From assembly GCF_043641665.1 (NCBI RefSeq), contig NC_092183.1:21982501-22046500 (forward strand): 64,000 nucleotides of DNA, written 5' to 3'. Made by a program: the position numbers and the translations under genes. The notes below the pieces were generated by a model, which saw only the letters and a program-made list of their open reading frames with translations, made no database searches and was not told the DNA's origin. Origin of the DNA: Enoplosus armatus (taxonomy: Eukaryota; Chordata; Actinopteri; Centrarchiformes; Enoplosidae). This document shows, piece by piece, positions 47,241 through 59,510 of the stretch; the first letter of the stretch is position 1; each line of letters starts with the position of its first letter.

Positions 47241-47832
47241 TGCGAGTACTCTGGTGTTCTTGTGGCGCTTTATGCACACTTTAGAGAATATCTGCAAGTG
47301 TCGATTTCTTCAACGCGCTCAACGTACGAGACTCCATGCTGCGGCTGGATTAATAGCGGCACCTTGATGTGGCAAAGCAATTACAGCCATGGTGAAGTCG
47401 AGGCAAGAGGTGCGAGTTCTGTTTCATGTGTGGTTTACCTTTGTGATCCACACTGAGATCACATTTTTGGAATCAAACAAATGTGTGCTCAACTTGACCT
47501 GCTGTGGTTTTACACAAAACGTATTTAACATAAGTATACTGTCTTAAAGCGCACTGGGATACTGTGTTACAGTCACCCTTAACCAATGAGATTACTGGAG
47601 GCCTCTAGTGGTATTGCTGGTGCTCGTGTCTCATGTCTCATAAACCCCGTTACTTCCCGTCCCCTCTCCTCCTCCTCTAGTGTCTTTGCGCTTATTGAAG
47701 TGGATTAACACTCCTCCAATCTGATGGCACAAAGAGTAAAATGCACTTCAGAGGCTGCCGGTCTGCATTCTATTTTTGTATTTTCATGGTAATTATACAA
47801 ATGTTTTAAAGTCCCTGTGTTATTTATTGATG
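47241..47832. other. Intergenic DNA, nothing recognised
   Basis: No gene supported. Confidence 0.4.
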
Positions 47833-48248
47833 TTAAAGGGGCGCTCCACCAATTTAAGAAATGTCAAAGTCAATTTACTTGTCATGGAGAGCACCACAAA
47901 GTCAATGAGCCAACAGTTGTATAATGACTTCTGTGGTTCTGAAAGGGGCTTTCTGAAGTCTGATATAATAACCCTTGATGATGTCATCAAGGTTATTTCA
48001 TCTTGGGCTTGGAGAATAACATTTTTTGACATAAAGCCTGCGTTAAAAAAATGGGGGGGGGAGCGGGCGTTTACCAGACAGGGAGGGCCTAATGAAAGAT
48101 GCTGTCGAGCTGTATTATGGGAAATGTAGGATCCAGTGTTTTAGGTAATCATAGTCAGGATATCCATTTTTTTTTTTTTTTTAATCTGTCTCTCACAAGT
48201 CCAGACAGTATGGAAGTCCAATATTAAATCCTTGGAGTGCCCCTTTAA
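47833..48248. mobile_element. MITE with 16-bp TIRs and TTAA ends (416 bp)
   Basis: The left end ttaaaggggcgctcca (47833) and the right end tggagtgcccctttaa (to 48248) are inverse matches with one mismatch in 16. Read as TTAA plus AGGGGC..., both sides carry the TTAA target of piggyBac-type elements. The interior has no transposase. A T-run sits at 48167-48182. Confidence 0.75.
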
Positions 48249-48576
48249 AATGCTGAATCTAACTTTTTCCTCACAAGCATACTGTATAAGGACGGAGTAT
48301 TCTGCCAGTAAATCTCTGTGGTGAAATTTAAGGCTTGAAGTCATTTTAAGGGTTAGTTTTATTTGGTTGATTTCAGGAAGTCCTCATATGTAATGAGATG
48401 GAAGGAAGAGGGGTGGGGAAATGAAATAAGGTCGCCTGCTATGTCAGTTTTGTGGGATTTAGGCTTTTCCAGTTAGTTAGTCTTTACATTAGTTGAGCTC
48501 CAGTAGCACCCAAGCCCAGTGTTAGATATAACTTTGACTGAGCCCGGCACCTCTGGGACACACGTCAAGCACCAGT

Positions 48577-48621
<45 letters not shown>

Positions 48622-48839
48622 CACTCTTTGTGTTTCTCTCTCTTCCTCTCTCTCTCTCTGCCTGAGGATGAGGCCATCTGGTGTATGTTGTTGGAGCCAG
48701 GCATGCTGACTGGAGTCGGTGCGGGCCAGGCCAGTCTGCGTACTGGAACACAACTCACTTTGTATATTGCCTTGTTTTGGCCACAGAGCCTCGTTGATCC
48801 CCCTCAGCAGAACATTTTACATTTGGAACACTCCTCATT
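48249..48839. other. Intergenic DNA with TC20 microsatellite
   Basis: TC tract 48580-48619 plus a second pyrimidine-rich stretch to about 48660. No gene. Confidence 0.5.
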
Positions 48840-49500
48840 TACACTTGTACAGACGAGCGGCGCAGCGGCCGAGGAGTGGCATCATGAATAAAATTATCAT
48901 ATCAAAATATCAGCGGCGAAATTATCCGTTTCCTTGCGGAGGGGGGAGGAAGAGGAGGAGGCGGAGGAGGGGGAGGAGGAGGAGGTAGACACTGGGGATT
49001 GAGAAGCAACTGTGAGAACTTGTCAGAGGAAATTAGAGGGGGTGTCTGGACCATGGACTCACTGGCTGGAAAACAGGAATCAGAGGAGAGACCCCCAGAC
49101 TTCAGTCCAGCCGTGTGTAACAGGAAAAGAATCTGTCTCCTCCATCAGCTCTTTTTGGCTCTTTTTTCCCCCCTCAGCTCCAGTGATCTCCGGTCCAGCT
49201 GCCCAGTCAGTAAAACCTTGAAACTGTCAGTTCAACATCGGCCCAACCTTCCTGTGGTGCGGCCTACCAAAGGAGGAGTTCAATATATGCGTGGATTGAA
49301 ATTAACCCCTCTATCCTGTCTCTTTCCAGGGTAAGCCTTCTCTGTACCTGATCCCCCCCCCCTCGCCTGAATGGCTCTCTATGGAGGACCGTGGCTGGCC
49401 ATTGGAGCTCCATGCAGGTCCACCCCTCATCTATCAGTGACACTGCTGGCTGACAGAGCACTTATTCACGCTCACTCATGAATATTCAATTTACTCCTAC
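48840..49500. promoter_or_regulatory. Candidate conserved element next to purine tract
   Basis: 48860-48930 (ggcatcatgaataaaattat, catatcaaaatatcagcggc, gaaattatccg) and 49470-49500 (cactcatgaatattcaattt) are AT-rich unique words. A GGAGGA purine tract (about 48941-48985) lies between. Frames there are low-complexity. Weak, composition-based call. Confidence 0.25.
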
Positions 49501-52500
49501 TTCAAGGGTACAAAAGACATATCTATACACAGGAGAGAGGAGCGGCATCTCTCCCTCTCTTCTTGTATCTTGCCATATCCCTTTCTTTTCCCTTCTCCTC
49601 TTCCTCTGCCTACCTTTTTATACATGTGCAACCTGAGCATCGGCAGCAATACGCAGGCCTTAATTTCATGCGCATGTTTCATTAGAGGTGTCGACCAGGA
49701 GACATTTTTTTCCACTGACACTTTGAGCAAGCCAACACAATCCTGCACCGTTTGCGCGAAGGAAAAATCCCATTTGTCCTTTGTCAGCACAAACACTTTA
49801 ATTTGAGGCTTTCACTCCTGAGTAAGCAGCAGATCTCCTCAGAAGCCCGGAGAGACACAGGAAACGCATGTGGGTCCTTCAGTCTCTCCCTCATCAGCAA
49901 AGGCTCACCTCATTCCGCATGGCCTCCATGTTTTTATCAGTCAGCGGGGGCATGCATAAGTCAAAAGGAGAGGGGAAAGTGCAGGTGTGTCAGCGTATAA
50001 ATAGCCGACACGACCGGCGGTCACGCCGTAGTTGTGTAGTCTTAAAGTGCTGCCTTATGCGGAAGAGTTTACCAGATGTTTTATTACAGTCTGAAACACG
50101 GTCACAAACATGAGCTCGACATGGCATTTACATTGTGGTTAGAGCTCAAAACAGGTGTCAATTTTAATGTAGAGTGAGTTGGAGGATTACCTTTTATTGA
50201 CATCAGATGCTAAAACGTAGAAGGTGAACAACCAGTCAGAGCTGTAACTGAAACAGCACAGGTTCGAGCCCTGGCAACAGACCCTGAAACACTGAAGGAC
50301 CCGGTCTGCTCACATGCGGCAATGCACACAAAAAAAACATGCTTGTCGAGTCACAGTAATCAATGGGGTTTGTGTCCGCCAAATTTTGTAACTTTCCAAA
50401 AAAAAAAAAGACAACACTACAATTCCGCACACTAGTAATTGGCCAGGTGTGCAAAGGTGTGAAAGTAGGCAGAATTTGAACTTCTGAATTACTTCGTTCA
50501 TGCCAGTGAAACACCATGCCTTTGAGGAGTGACTGTATGAAAGTGTGCACCATTATCTCCATGTGTGGGATTGTGGCTGAAAATAAGCTCTTGGAGAGAG
50601 ATCATTAGGCAGTGGGATGAAGCCAAGAGGAGACAGCGGCTTTAGAACAGGTGCAAACATTTTTGTCTTTAGATGTGGTCGGATACGACACGTCATAAAC
50701 CTAGGTCATTCCGTGGTTCATTTTTGATTCGATTCCAAATTCATGACCACTTTATATGGAGTCCATCCCAGCTAGCAATGAGTTTAAGGAACCCTGGTAT
50801 GTGATAATAATCTAAGACACTGCAAAGCACAAGGCACTGCTATTTATACCATCAGAGAATCCAGGTGTCCCATTATAGGGGATGCCTCGATCAAAGTCTA
50901 CATTTCAAGACTGAATATGTCATAAGGCATCATTCATAAGGTTCCTCCAAATGCAGCCAAGATGTGTATGCTTTGCTGTCCATTCCATAGCTTGGCAGTG
51001 GCACTTCAAACGTGTCTTCAGTCTCCTGTCCAAATGAGGAGATGTAGCGAGGTACCTTACAGAAAAGCCCACTTTTGCTGTAGGTTTGTTACACACAGCG
51101 GTTGTCTTATTGTAGTCAATCCATCTCTGACATCAGTTTCATAGAATCAGTCAGTGACTGACAAATTAACTAAGCTGCTGTCTACTCTACGAAGCATGTG
51201 GCCTTGGGAGGACTGAGGGCCGAACCTGCAGACTGTAAACGATACACCGGTTGTGTTCTTCAGTTCCAGACAATTGTTCTTCTAAGAAGCATTCGGTCTT
51301 GAAATCGGACACAGCTAGCCACTGTCCAGTCAGTGTCAGTTTGTTAAACCTGCAGCGAAAAACCCGACCTCACCCCCTCTTAAGAAACTGCTCAAGCACC
51401 TTAAACAATGTCATGACGGTTCACTGCATTCAATGGAGAGCACTGCACAGCGGAGCAGTGGTTAGCACTGTAGCAAGATGGAAAGTTAAGAAGGGTGTTA
51501 GGACTGAGCATCGAGCGCATCCAGCGTTCATGCCAGAAGCCAGACATAATGTCCAGTCACAGACCAACAATCAACGTTGTTTTATATATATTGTTCAAAA
51601 TGTATATTTCTATTTAATTGATACTGAACCTTTAAAACCTGCAAGTAATGTGATTGGGGTACCTTTTTAGAATTGTCCTAAATGAATGCTCTGTTTGTCA
51701 ATAGGGTTACTCCAGGGTCTGCCTTCTGTAGGCCCTTGGCCCCCTGTGACTTTTCACACTGTAAGTCAGAAAAGAAGGATGGGTGGATGGATACATTTCA
51801 GTAGAGAATATTAAAGTGCCATGATGGGGTAACTAATACTTAAGAGGGTTTTTTCCCTCCCTTTTTTTAAATGACTAAATTGTTACAACTTTTGGCATGA
51901 AATGGTGAAATTTAAAGACACTGATATCAGTAGAAATATTAGTTGTTGGCAGCCTCAGCCTAAGGGTACAAACTCATTACAGGCCTTCAGTCCACAGCCT
52001 TGGATCTGTACCATGGCAGCCTGGTAAAAGCATATTTTGGATTCAGTTTATGGGTCCCTGAAAATTCATCAGTGTACTGAAAGGTGATGTTTGTGCTGCT
52101 AAAACACGTCCTGACGAGCGGAGGATTCGACTCTGACTTGTGTTTTGTGATGATCAGTGCTTGTAGCTCTCTGGGTGTGATGAGGACTTAATTAGCTGTT
52201 TGTGGATTTGGCTGCTGCGGATCTCATTGTGGATTGCAGCAGCAACGCTGGGGCAATGAACGGGGGTAAGTGCAAACCTCTGTTCTCATAATTGCACATC
52301 TGTTTCCCCGTTGCTTGCTCCTGTGATTGCCTCCTCCTCAGTCATCATCTCTACGGAGGCCGGCTGCAGGTGACTGCAGGTAAAACGGGACCAGGAGACC
52401 TGTCTGCTCTCTGATCAGCAGAGATATGCGGGGACAACTGGGACGGATGTTTTGACAGCTTCTCCTGGGCGCACATACACACACACACAGTATGTATGCA

Positions 52501-53233
52501 TATGGCGCACATTGTCAAGTCTTACACCAGAGCACCACCTAGTGGTTGAGATGAGACCGGCAAGTGAAAGTTGTACAGATTAAACAGAATTAAGATATTG
52601 TGTAACGGTGTGATCTCTCTATGACATATGCAGACACACACACACACACACACACTTTTTCACATGTTTTGAACCCCACCTGTTCTTCTGGTCTCTTGCT
52701 CCTCTGCCTACTTTTCTCAAACACACTCGCATACTCGCTGACATTTTGAATTTACAGATGTTGTAGTCAGGTGTTTGTGTGTGTGTGTGTGTACTCAAGA
52801 TGTTGCTTTGCTCAGGTGCCTTGATAAATTACTAAATAACACAAGTGATTCCTCAGTGTTTGATATCTAGTTCTGCCGTCCAGTGCTCCCCATGAGCAGA
52901 TCTTTTTCAGATCAAAAGTTATGGCAGAACCGGTCATAAGGAGACATAAAGAAAATACACTCAGTTTAGAATTTGACTCTTAAGCCCCCCTTTCACTCAA
53001 AAATCTCTTTTGGTCATTGGCCTTTTACTCTGCAAAGTTTGACACTAGGAGGCTGTCCTCACATTCATCTGCCGCGCTCACCTGAAATCTCAGTTGAACA
53101 CGTGGACGCATGAGCAGGACTTTGCGACGTCCGTGGTTCATGGTGTCTTCAGTGCGCATGCACTCAGAAGGGACCTTTCCGTGAAACAGGAGATATCCCG
53201 TGACCAGCATTAAAACAGGTTTGGAGGTGATCT
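49501..53233. other. Intergenic DNA with minor repeat fragments
   Basis: 51452-51473 (gagcagtggttagcactgta) resembles a piece of a common fish repeat. CA and TG tracts lie at about 52632-52656 and 52772-52794. No gene is recognised. Confidence 0.4.
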
Positions 53234-53447
53234 TTAACCTCCTAAGACCTGGCATCCACATGCGTGGACATCACATTTTGGGTTATACCATAATACTTAA
53301 TTCTGCTTATATGGAAATTCAAAATTGTCCCCATATACGGAACCACATCATGTCAACAGATGATGCTTAGTTTTTCTACTTATCAGGTCCCAATAAGCCC
53401 AAATAGCAAAGAGAAATTAAGATAAAGCTTGGGTCTTAGGAGGTTAA
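53234..53447. mobile_element. piggyBac-type MITE with perfect 16-bp TIRs (214 bp)
   Basis: ttaacctcctaagacc (53234-53249) and ggtcttaggaggttaa (53432-53447) are exact reverse complements. Both ends carry TTAA, the invariant piggyBac target duplication, leaving a 12-bp TIR cctcctaagacc. The interior is noncoding. Perfect ends suggest fairly recent movement, driven in trans by a transposase encoded elsewhere. Confidence 0.85.
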
Positions 53448-54479
53448 GAACAAATATGACTGACAAATAAAAGCTAGGAATGAAATGACAAACAATACGT
53501 GCATGAAATTGATGGAGACCTGAAGGCTACTTGGCATCACTTGCTGACTGTTGAACAGACATTTGCTGTATGTAATGATTTGTATAAACACTGAAAACAA
53601 AGACAGGAACTAAATACAACCAAGATTTCTATGGGCCCAGATTTGATTTTATTGATGTTATTGATCATGTAATACCTCCTGAAATAATTCATAAAAGAAT
53701 GCTTATTAGATAATATAAAATATTAAATCCAAGGCAATACTGAGATGGGTTAAATGGCTGTTCTACGTAAAGTAAAATAATGGAGCCAATGGATGAAATG
53801 AATGTGTACATGTGCATGTAGTTTATTGGACGTGTATTAGTGTATATATATGTTTGTATATGCATTTTCATGCAGATTTGTATGAGTGTATAATATATAT
53901 AAGTACACATACATCAAGGATGCACCTTTTCTCTCCTTTTTACTTTATTGTTTTACCTTCTCCTCAGTTCAACAGTTTTAGGTATAATGGAGCAAACTCT
54001 ATAATTAGAATTCACAACATGTTACTTACAAGAGTTAGAACATGATGAATTGGGGGCTAAGAACTAAGTAATGGCATTATTAATGAAGTAAATTGATGAT
54101 AATAAAGAAATAAAAAAGAAACAGGATTTAGAAATAGTGAGGAACATATAGGTATTATTAGTGTAGGGGTCTGGAAATGTGAGGTGTTCCTATACTGACC
54201 GCAAAGAGAAGAACGAGTGAAATGAAGCACAATCGCGGTGTTATGTGTTCTACAAGACATATGGCGAAGCTGTGCAGCATTTTGCCACATGGTGTCAGTA
54301 TGCCAAAATGATCAAATGAGGCCGGAGCCCGTGTGTCTTCTCTATACTAGACCACATTCAAAAAGGAGGCAAAAAGTGCATCTGCAACTATCAGTAAATG
54401 AGCTCAGTTTTGTAATGTTTTTTTTTATTATTATTATAAACGTCCATTAAATGCATCAGAATAAGTAGCAGTTTGAGGT
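53448..54479. other. AT-rich intergenic DNA
   Basis: TA/TG-rich words near 53800-53910. No gene. Confidence 0.45.
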
Positions 54480-54930
54480 GTTTCGAGAAAATTACAAGAA
54501 CATAAATTCAGTGGTGAAAGAAGTATTAAGACCTAAACAAACCTATAAAAAAAAGGAATATCACAATGTAAAAATACTCCCTTACAAGTAAAAGTCTCGC
54601 ATTCCAATTTTGTTTAAGAAGTAGTTGATGTTACTACTTTACAGAAGTAGTAACAACAAAAGGTATTCAAGTACCAAGCAGTAGTCATTCAGGTGAGGCA
54701 CCTTTATATTGTAGTATATAGTACATAATGGGATGATTATTAGTGATGAAGTACTTAGTAAGCACCATTCTCATACTGTACATTTTCTAGTTGGCATATA
54801 GCCCCTTTATATGATCTTTATTTTTTTATTGTTTTACCTCTAAATCTGCAAAGTAACTTTTTTATTAGTTTATATTCAAGTCCATTCAACAAGTACCTCA
54901 AATTGCAGTAAAGTACAGTACAGTTACTAC
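54480..54930 (-). repeat. Teleost repeat ('aaaaatactcccttacaagtaaaagtc' family)
   Basis: gtggtgaaagaagtattaag, aatgtaaaaatactccctta, caagtaaaagtctcgcattc and caagtacctcaaattgcagt match the inverse of the repeat seen at 715-1350 and in the kinase introns. This is the most complete copy in the window. Confidence 0.65.
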
Positions 54931-55378
54931 AGCATGAGCTCATTCTGCTGTTTTTTTTGCTGAAAACACAGAAGACTATGTAATACAGGGTAAGTAAAAT
55001 GTTCTCCTTGGAAAATAGCAAAACATCAATCCACAAAAAAGGAAAAATCGTCATTAATGTAGATGAGGAAATATTAAGGAAACATACCTGCCGTCATATA
55101 TGTGATTGCAAAATCCCCATCACATTAATTCACTGTAGTCTCATAGGGCCAATAGGTTCATGGTTTACATTCTCCCACCATCCCTTTACAGCTGCTTTTT
55201 TTCATTTCAAGGTTTCTCTCTTCATGGGATTTCCTATTTCCAGCCATTTCCTTTGAGGATTCACCATAAAAGAGACTTACACTTGCTCATATAATATACA
55301 CAGACAGATAAAGCTCATCCCCTATAAACAGAAAGGTCGGAAACACAGAGGCAGATGAGGGAATCGCAGTCATTTCTC

Positions 55379-55843
55379 TCACGAGTTTGAGGTGTCTGCA
55401 AGCTTCTCTCGTTCCATGAACACTAAAAGCGATGTGATATTTTTTTTACCCTGTGTTAATGAAGAAGAAGTGGAGGGATTTCCATTTATACAGTGTATGA
55501 CAAATAGTTCTCTTAGAGCCTCAGTGTACTCAGTAGACCTTAGATATCTGTATAGATAAGCTGAGCATTCAGGTTCAGGATCCTTTTCCCTGGCTAAGAA
55601 AGACAATATTAGTCTGTCCAACACTTTGATCCATGAAAAGGTGTCCTCAAGGTGGCCAGATTTCCATACATTTTGCTGAGAATATTGTTGTAAAAGAGTG
55701 TTCTTGTGAACTGATGTTGCATCAAATGTTAGCTTTGATCTCATGAATTCATACCTGTCAACAGAACTGTGATGAAAATGAGCAACCTTGATCAACCTGT
55801 GTGCATCCAAGCGTGCCATGACGCACACCTCTGCCATAACCAC
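55379..55843 (-). CDS. Unrecognised 154-residue open frame
   Basis: An uninterrupted minus-strand frame, one of the longest outside the kinase genes. It starts MVMAEVCVMARLDAHRLIKV and ends FMEREKLADTSNS. Composition looks globular, not low-complexity: aromatic and charged residues are mixed (for example WKSGHLEDTFSWIKVLDRLI and RYLRSTEYTEALRELFVIHC). I recognise no domain, signal peptide or membrane segment. It could be a single exon, a transposon-derived frame or chance; no promoter or poly(A) signal was identified. Confidence 0.25.
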   Translation of the reverse strand: MVMAEVCVMARLDAHRLIKVAHFHHSSVDRYEFMRSKLTFDATSVHKNTLLQQYSQQNVWKSGHLEDTFSWIKVLDRLILSFLAREKDPEPECSAYLYRYLRSTEYTEALRELFVIHCINGNPSTSSSLTQGKKNITSLLVFMEREKLADTSNS

Positions 55844-55876
55844 GCCCCAACTTCCAGATAGCCAATTGCATCATAG

Positions 55877-55879
<3 letters not shown>

Positions 55880-55913
<34 letters not shown>
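55880..55913. repeat. AT microsatellite
   Basis: About 17 AT units, 37 bp upstream of the start of the 154-residue minus-strand frame. Confidence 0.95.
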
Positions 55914-55916
<3 letters not shown>

Positions 55917-56160
55917 GCGTGATTATGATGATCTGCCTCTGATTAGTGGTTGTGTCTAGATGGTAACCCCAGATTTGTGAAACTCTCCTTGGTTAGTTTC
56001 AGGCACCAAAACTACTTGGTTAGGTTTAGGAAAAGATCATGGTTTGGTATAAAACAATAAGTCAACATTGACTTGGGTTACCTAGACACGACCCTGATTA
56101 GTGATATTGTTAGCTAACCAACTTGCTAATCGCTGCACTGATTCTGAGGTAAACTGTCCC
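55914..56160. repeat. Teleost repeat ('ttggttaggtttaggaaaagatcatggtttgg')
   Basis: The core ttggttaggtttaggaaaag at about 56018 is extremely common in fish repeats. The boundaries are not clear. Confidence 0.45.
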
Positions 56161-57350
56161 GTGTTGAAGTGAGGAACAACAACCAGCCCTATTACAGACG
56201 TACTTGATGCATGCGCAAGCGAAAAGGCAAAGAAAACATTAACTTGCCAGCTCACAACAAAAGCATTTCCCCCGATATTAGCCACAACGTCTGTGAACCT
56301 TGTTGTGTTGTACTGGATGAACTCTTTCTGCAGAGAGAGAGAGGGGTTGACTCAGCTCAGTATTGTCCCACTCCAGCTGGAGCCCAATTATGTCCAAAGA
56401 GGACACAACTAACACTGGACCGGCCCTTCCCTCTCTCCCCCTGACTTTCTCTTTGTTTCATGCCAAAACCCTATATCGTTTATATGGCTGCTTTCAAAGG
56501 CGGTCTCCGTGGTGACGGTGTGACCCCTGCTGCTGTCGACCAGGTCCTCAGTAGCAGGCCTGATTGATGGCCGAGGGGCGGCCATAAAGACTATCTGCTG
56601 TTGCCAGATTAGGCCAGACAAACATGGCCCCTGATTGCTGACCAGCCAGGAATGTTTGTTTACAAGGGAGCATTCCGCCATTTTCTGCCCTCAGATTTAC
56701 ATACGTGTATCCTCTGAGCCTTTAATAAGTCACATATCTGGAGTCGTACTGTAGGGTTTGTGCTGTTAGATTAGAGAATTGTGTCTATTTACTGTGCATG
56801 ATAATGTAAATTGGGATTCAAGCTTGTTGAGAATTTACCTACTATGTTTAAATCATTCCTATTTCATGAAGCATGTGCAGAGCTCACTCCAAGGTGCAGT
56901 ATGTTTCCCATGAAACAGGTTTACATGCTAGAGGAGTCAACTTCATTTCAGGTCTGTGCAACTGAGCAGCTGGGTGAGACAAAAAAAAGGGGGGGGGATT
57001 GTCACTGTGTTCCTGTCCCGTCCTCTAATGCTCCGCTGGGTCTGTTCTTCTGGGAAAAGCCTTCATCCTCGCTCCACATGTAGGTCACTGGCCTTTTGTG
57101 TGCGACGATGCGAGCCCACCGAGTGTTTGACGTTTCCATACCGCTCTTACAATCCCCAGGTTGTCATGGAAATACACTGGGTGGCAGCGGCAGCAAAGTT
57201 ACAGTGGAGGGAAGAGTGAGCGAAAGGAGGAGGTCAATTAGCGCGGCCTCCTTTGTGAGCTTCTGCTCACTGTGGCCAAGTCTGTTGATTAAGAGGGCTC
57301 TGGCCAAACGAATTTCTTGACTTCAGGCAAAAAAAAAGCAGGACAGATCA
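56161..57350. promoter_or_regulatory. Candidate conserved noncoding elements
   Basis: Two unique-looking blocks: 56440-56720 (ggcctgattgatggccgag, ggaatgtttgtttacaagg with a forkhead-like core, gcggccataaagactat) and 57110-57330 (aggtcaattagcgcggcctc, gttgattaagagggctctgg). No consistent coding frame. Composition-based inference. Confidence 0.3.
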
Positions 57351-58269
57351 CTCAAGTAGCTGGGAAGAACCAGAGCACTATTTATCACACGGGAGCCTCG
57401 TTAAGGACTGCAACTCTTCAATGTGGTCCAAACACGCAGGTTAAAGATGTTCGGTTTGTGTGGCTTTACTGACTGTGTCGAACCGTCCTCAAAAAACCTG
57501 AATGGTCCTCTGCTGAATGCTCAGTCAGCCGCCCCATCCACTGAACTGAAGTGTGCAGAGTGCAGTGTTGACCTGGAGCCAGTAAAAGAGCTCCGAACTC
57601 TGTTTGCATACTGAGCTCCGGGCTGATAGTCTAAAGAAACACTCTGTATGTATAAACACACACACAGAGAGCTACAGTTATGTCTGCACATCTGATAAAA
57701 GAGTCGACATTAATGCATCTAACCACATGTGTGTAATCAGACCTGGGACACACTGGATAAATTTAGACTATTGCCTTCTATATTTTCACAACAGAAATCC
57801 TCCAAATGTTGAATGTAGTTAAGTAGGCCAGGGTGGTTTCACCATGTTGTGTGAACATGTTGCTCTGGGATGCAAAGGGAAATGCCTTAGCATCTCTTGC
57901 TCTGCATTTCTGTTGACTGCCACTGTTGTTATGACCCAGTTCACTGGATTGTAGTTGACCCACTCCAGCACTTCACTGTTTTCACCAGCTGTCAGGTTTA
58001 AAGGGAGTTTGCTTCACCACAACTGCCGTCGTGTTTTCTTAAGCCTGTTTCAGAAATCTAAATCTATCTGTTAAAGTGATGGCTTTTTGTCATTCAGACA
58101 CAGGTGGATATTACATAAATGTTGATTATGGCTTTACTTAGACTCGAGGCATCCTTTACTTAAACCTGCAATAGCTGATTGAACATATCATCACCGTTCA
58201 GGTTGATAACAGTTATGGAGCAACATCAGCATTCATTTGGAGTTGTCACAGTCGCCAGTCACCTGGCAA
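57351..58269. other. Intergenic DNA, nothing recognised
   Basis: No gene or confident repeat. Confidence 0.4.
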
Positions 58270-58511
58270 AATGAGTCTGGCCCCCTCCTCCGGCAGGGAC
58301 CCTCCTTTGACCTCAATGTATTTAAGGAAGCCACCGGAGAGGACTGGAGACTCCAGGACCAGGATGAGCTCCTGGTCCAGATCATAATAATCCAGTAGGG
58401 AAATGGCTGCAGGTTTCCCTAACCCATTGCTGCTCCACTGGCAATCTTTATCATGACAGCCACCTCAAGAGGGAGCGTCCTCTTATTCTGAGTGACGCCT
58501 TTACAGATGAC
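58270..58511 (-). pseudogene. PIM-like kinase pseudogene fragment
   Basis: The minus strand matches about 243 bp of the PIM kinase exon 2 (5098-5340 in copy A), from the stretch before TQNKRTLPLEVAVMIKIASG to GGSLPEEGARLI. It is truncated at both ends. A 1-base deletion near 58420 breaks the frame, and the hinge is altered (ESPV in place of ERPV). It starts abruptly inside an inverted copy of repeat R2, so it was probably moved or captured with that repeat. It lacks the catalytic loop and cannot encode a kinase. Confidence 0.9.
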
Positions 58512-58700
58512 CCTAGAGCTCTATAGCTGCTAAATGTTCCACTAGTTCCCCAGCAGGTTGCTAACTTCTTTCAGTCATTTGGTGTTGTGCAGGTAGTTTA
58601 CAATGGGTTTTATGGTAGGTTTTATCAGAGCTTTTTCAGTGAAAACAGCTGCCTCCTGTTGTAGGAAACACTGATGAGAACAGAACTAAAACAGCTAAGT
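58512..58700 (-). repeat. Interspersed repeat R2, copy 4 (inverted)
   Basis: agctgctaaatgttccacta, ggttgctaacttctttcagt and aaaacagctgcctcctgttg are the inverse of the R2 core. It abuts the PIM pseudogene fragment. Confidence 0.6.
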
Positions 58701-59510
58701 TGTTGGCCGGAAAACCAAAACAACTGTGTAATGTCAATCTGTAGAGGAGTTATCAACTGAGAAACGAACTCAAAAAGCAGATGAATTGTGCAAGCAAGCA
58801 ATCAATCATCATTTTTTTCTAGATGGAAGAATGAGTGTCCTGGCACCAGAGATGTCCATAGCAAAACAGCAGACCTCCACAATAAAAACTGCTGGAACAT
58901 CTCAACAAATGAAGAGGGTTTGAGGCTATCAGAGAAAGGTTTACATTTGTATTTGACATTGGCTTTTGACATCGCTATCTCTGTTGAAAGAGCCTTCAAA
59001 TAATCCTTGTGTGAACCTGATTCAAACTGTGACTGTTTTTTTAACTAAATAAAGACTTACTGTCGCTGCAGTTTGCCTCACACTGTGGGGGAAATAAAAC
59101 TTTATTTGTCAAATCATGGCACAAGGAATTTGTGTGCAGAAGTTTCTTTGGAGCAGAGAGTCACTCAACAGTAGGCTACAATATGAAGTCATACTGCAAA
59201 GATGTAAAGGCCTCCTGTGTATACTGTCATCCAACCCATGGACCATATGGCAGTTACGTTATTATATATCAACCTTGAATGGGTTTTACAGCAGTGACAC
59301 AGCAGAGTGGCATCTGCTTTCACGCTCTATTGTTTGCAGTCAAGCTGAGTTGGATGATTATACCGTACAGACAAATAACATTCTCTTACAGTGGACACAA
59401 ATGTATAACAGGGTCAGACTAATGTATCAATTTACTGACAAGGAACTCATTTTAAAAGGTAATTATGGTATTTTTAGTTTGGGGTGTAAATGACTAATGG
59501 TTACCAAAAG
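58701..59510. other. Intergenic DNA; an unrecognised 125-residue frame
   Basis: A plus-strand frame 59116-59493 (MAQGICVQKFLW...) is uninterrupted but resembles no family I know. AATAAA words precede it (59050, 59092). I treat it as unproven. Confidence 0.3.

Noticed and set aside
50251..50275. tRNA-like B box (ggttcgagccctgg)
   Set aside because: No A box at the right distance upstream and no cloverleaf can be drawn; likely chance.
59116..59493. 125-residue plus-strand frame as a gene
   Set aside because: No recognisable domain and no splice or promoter support; kept only as a note.
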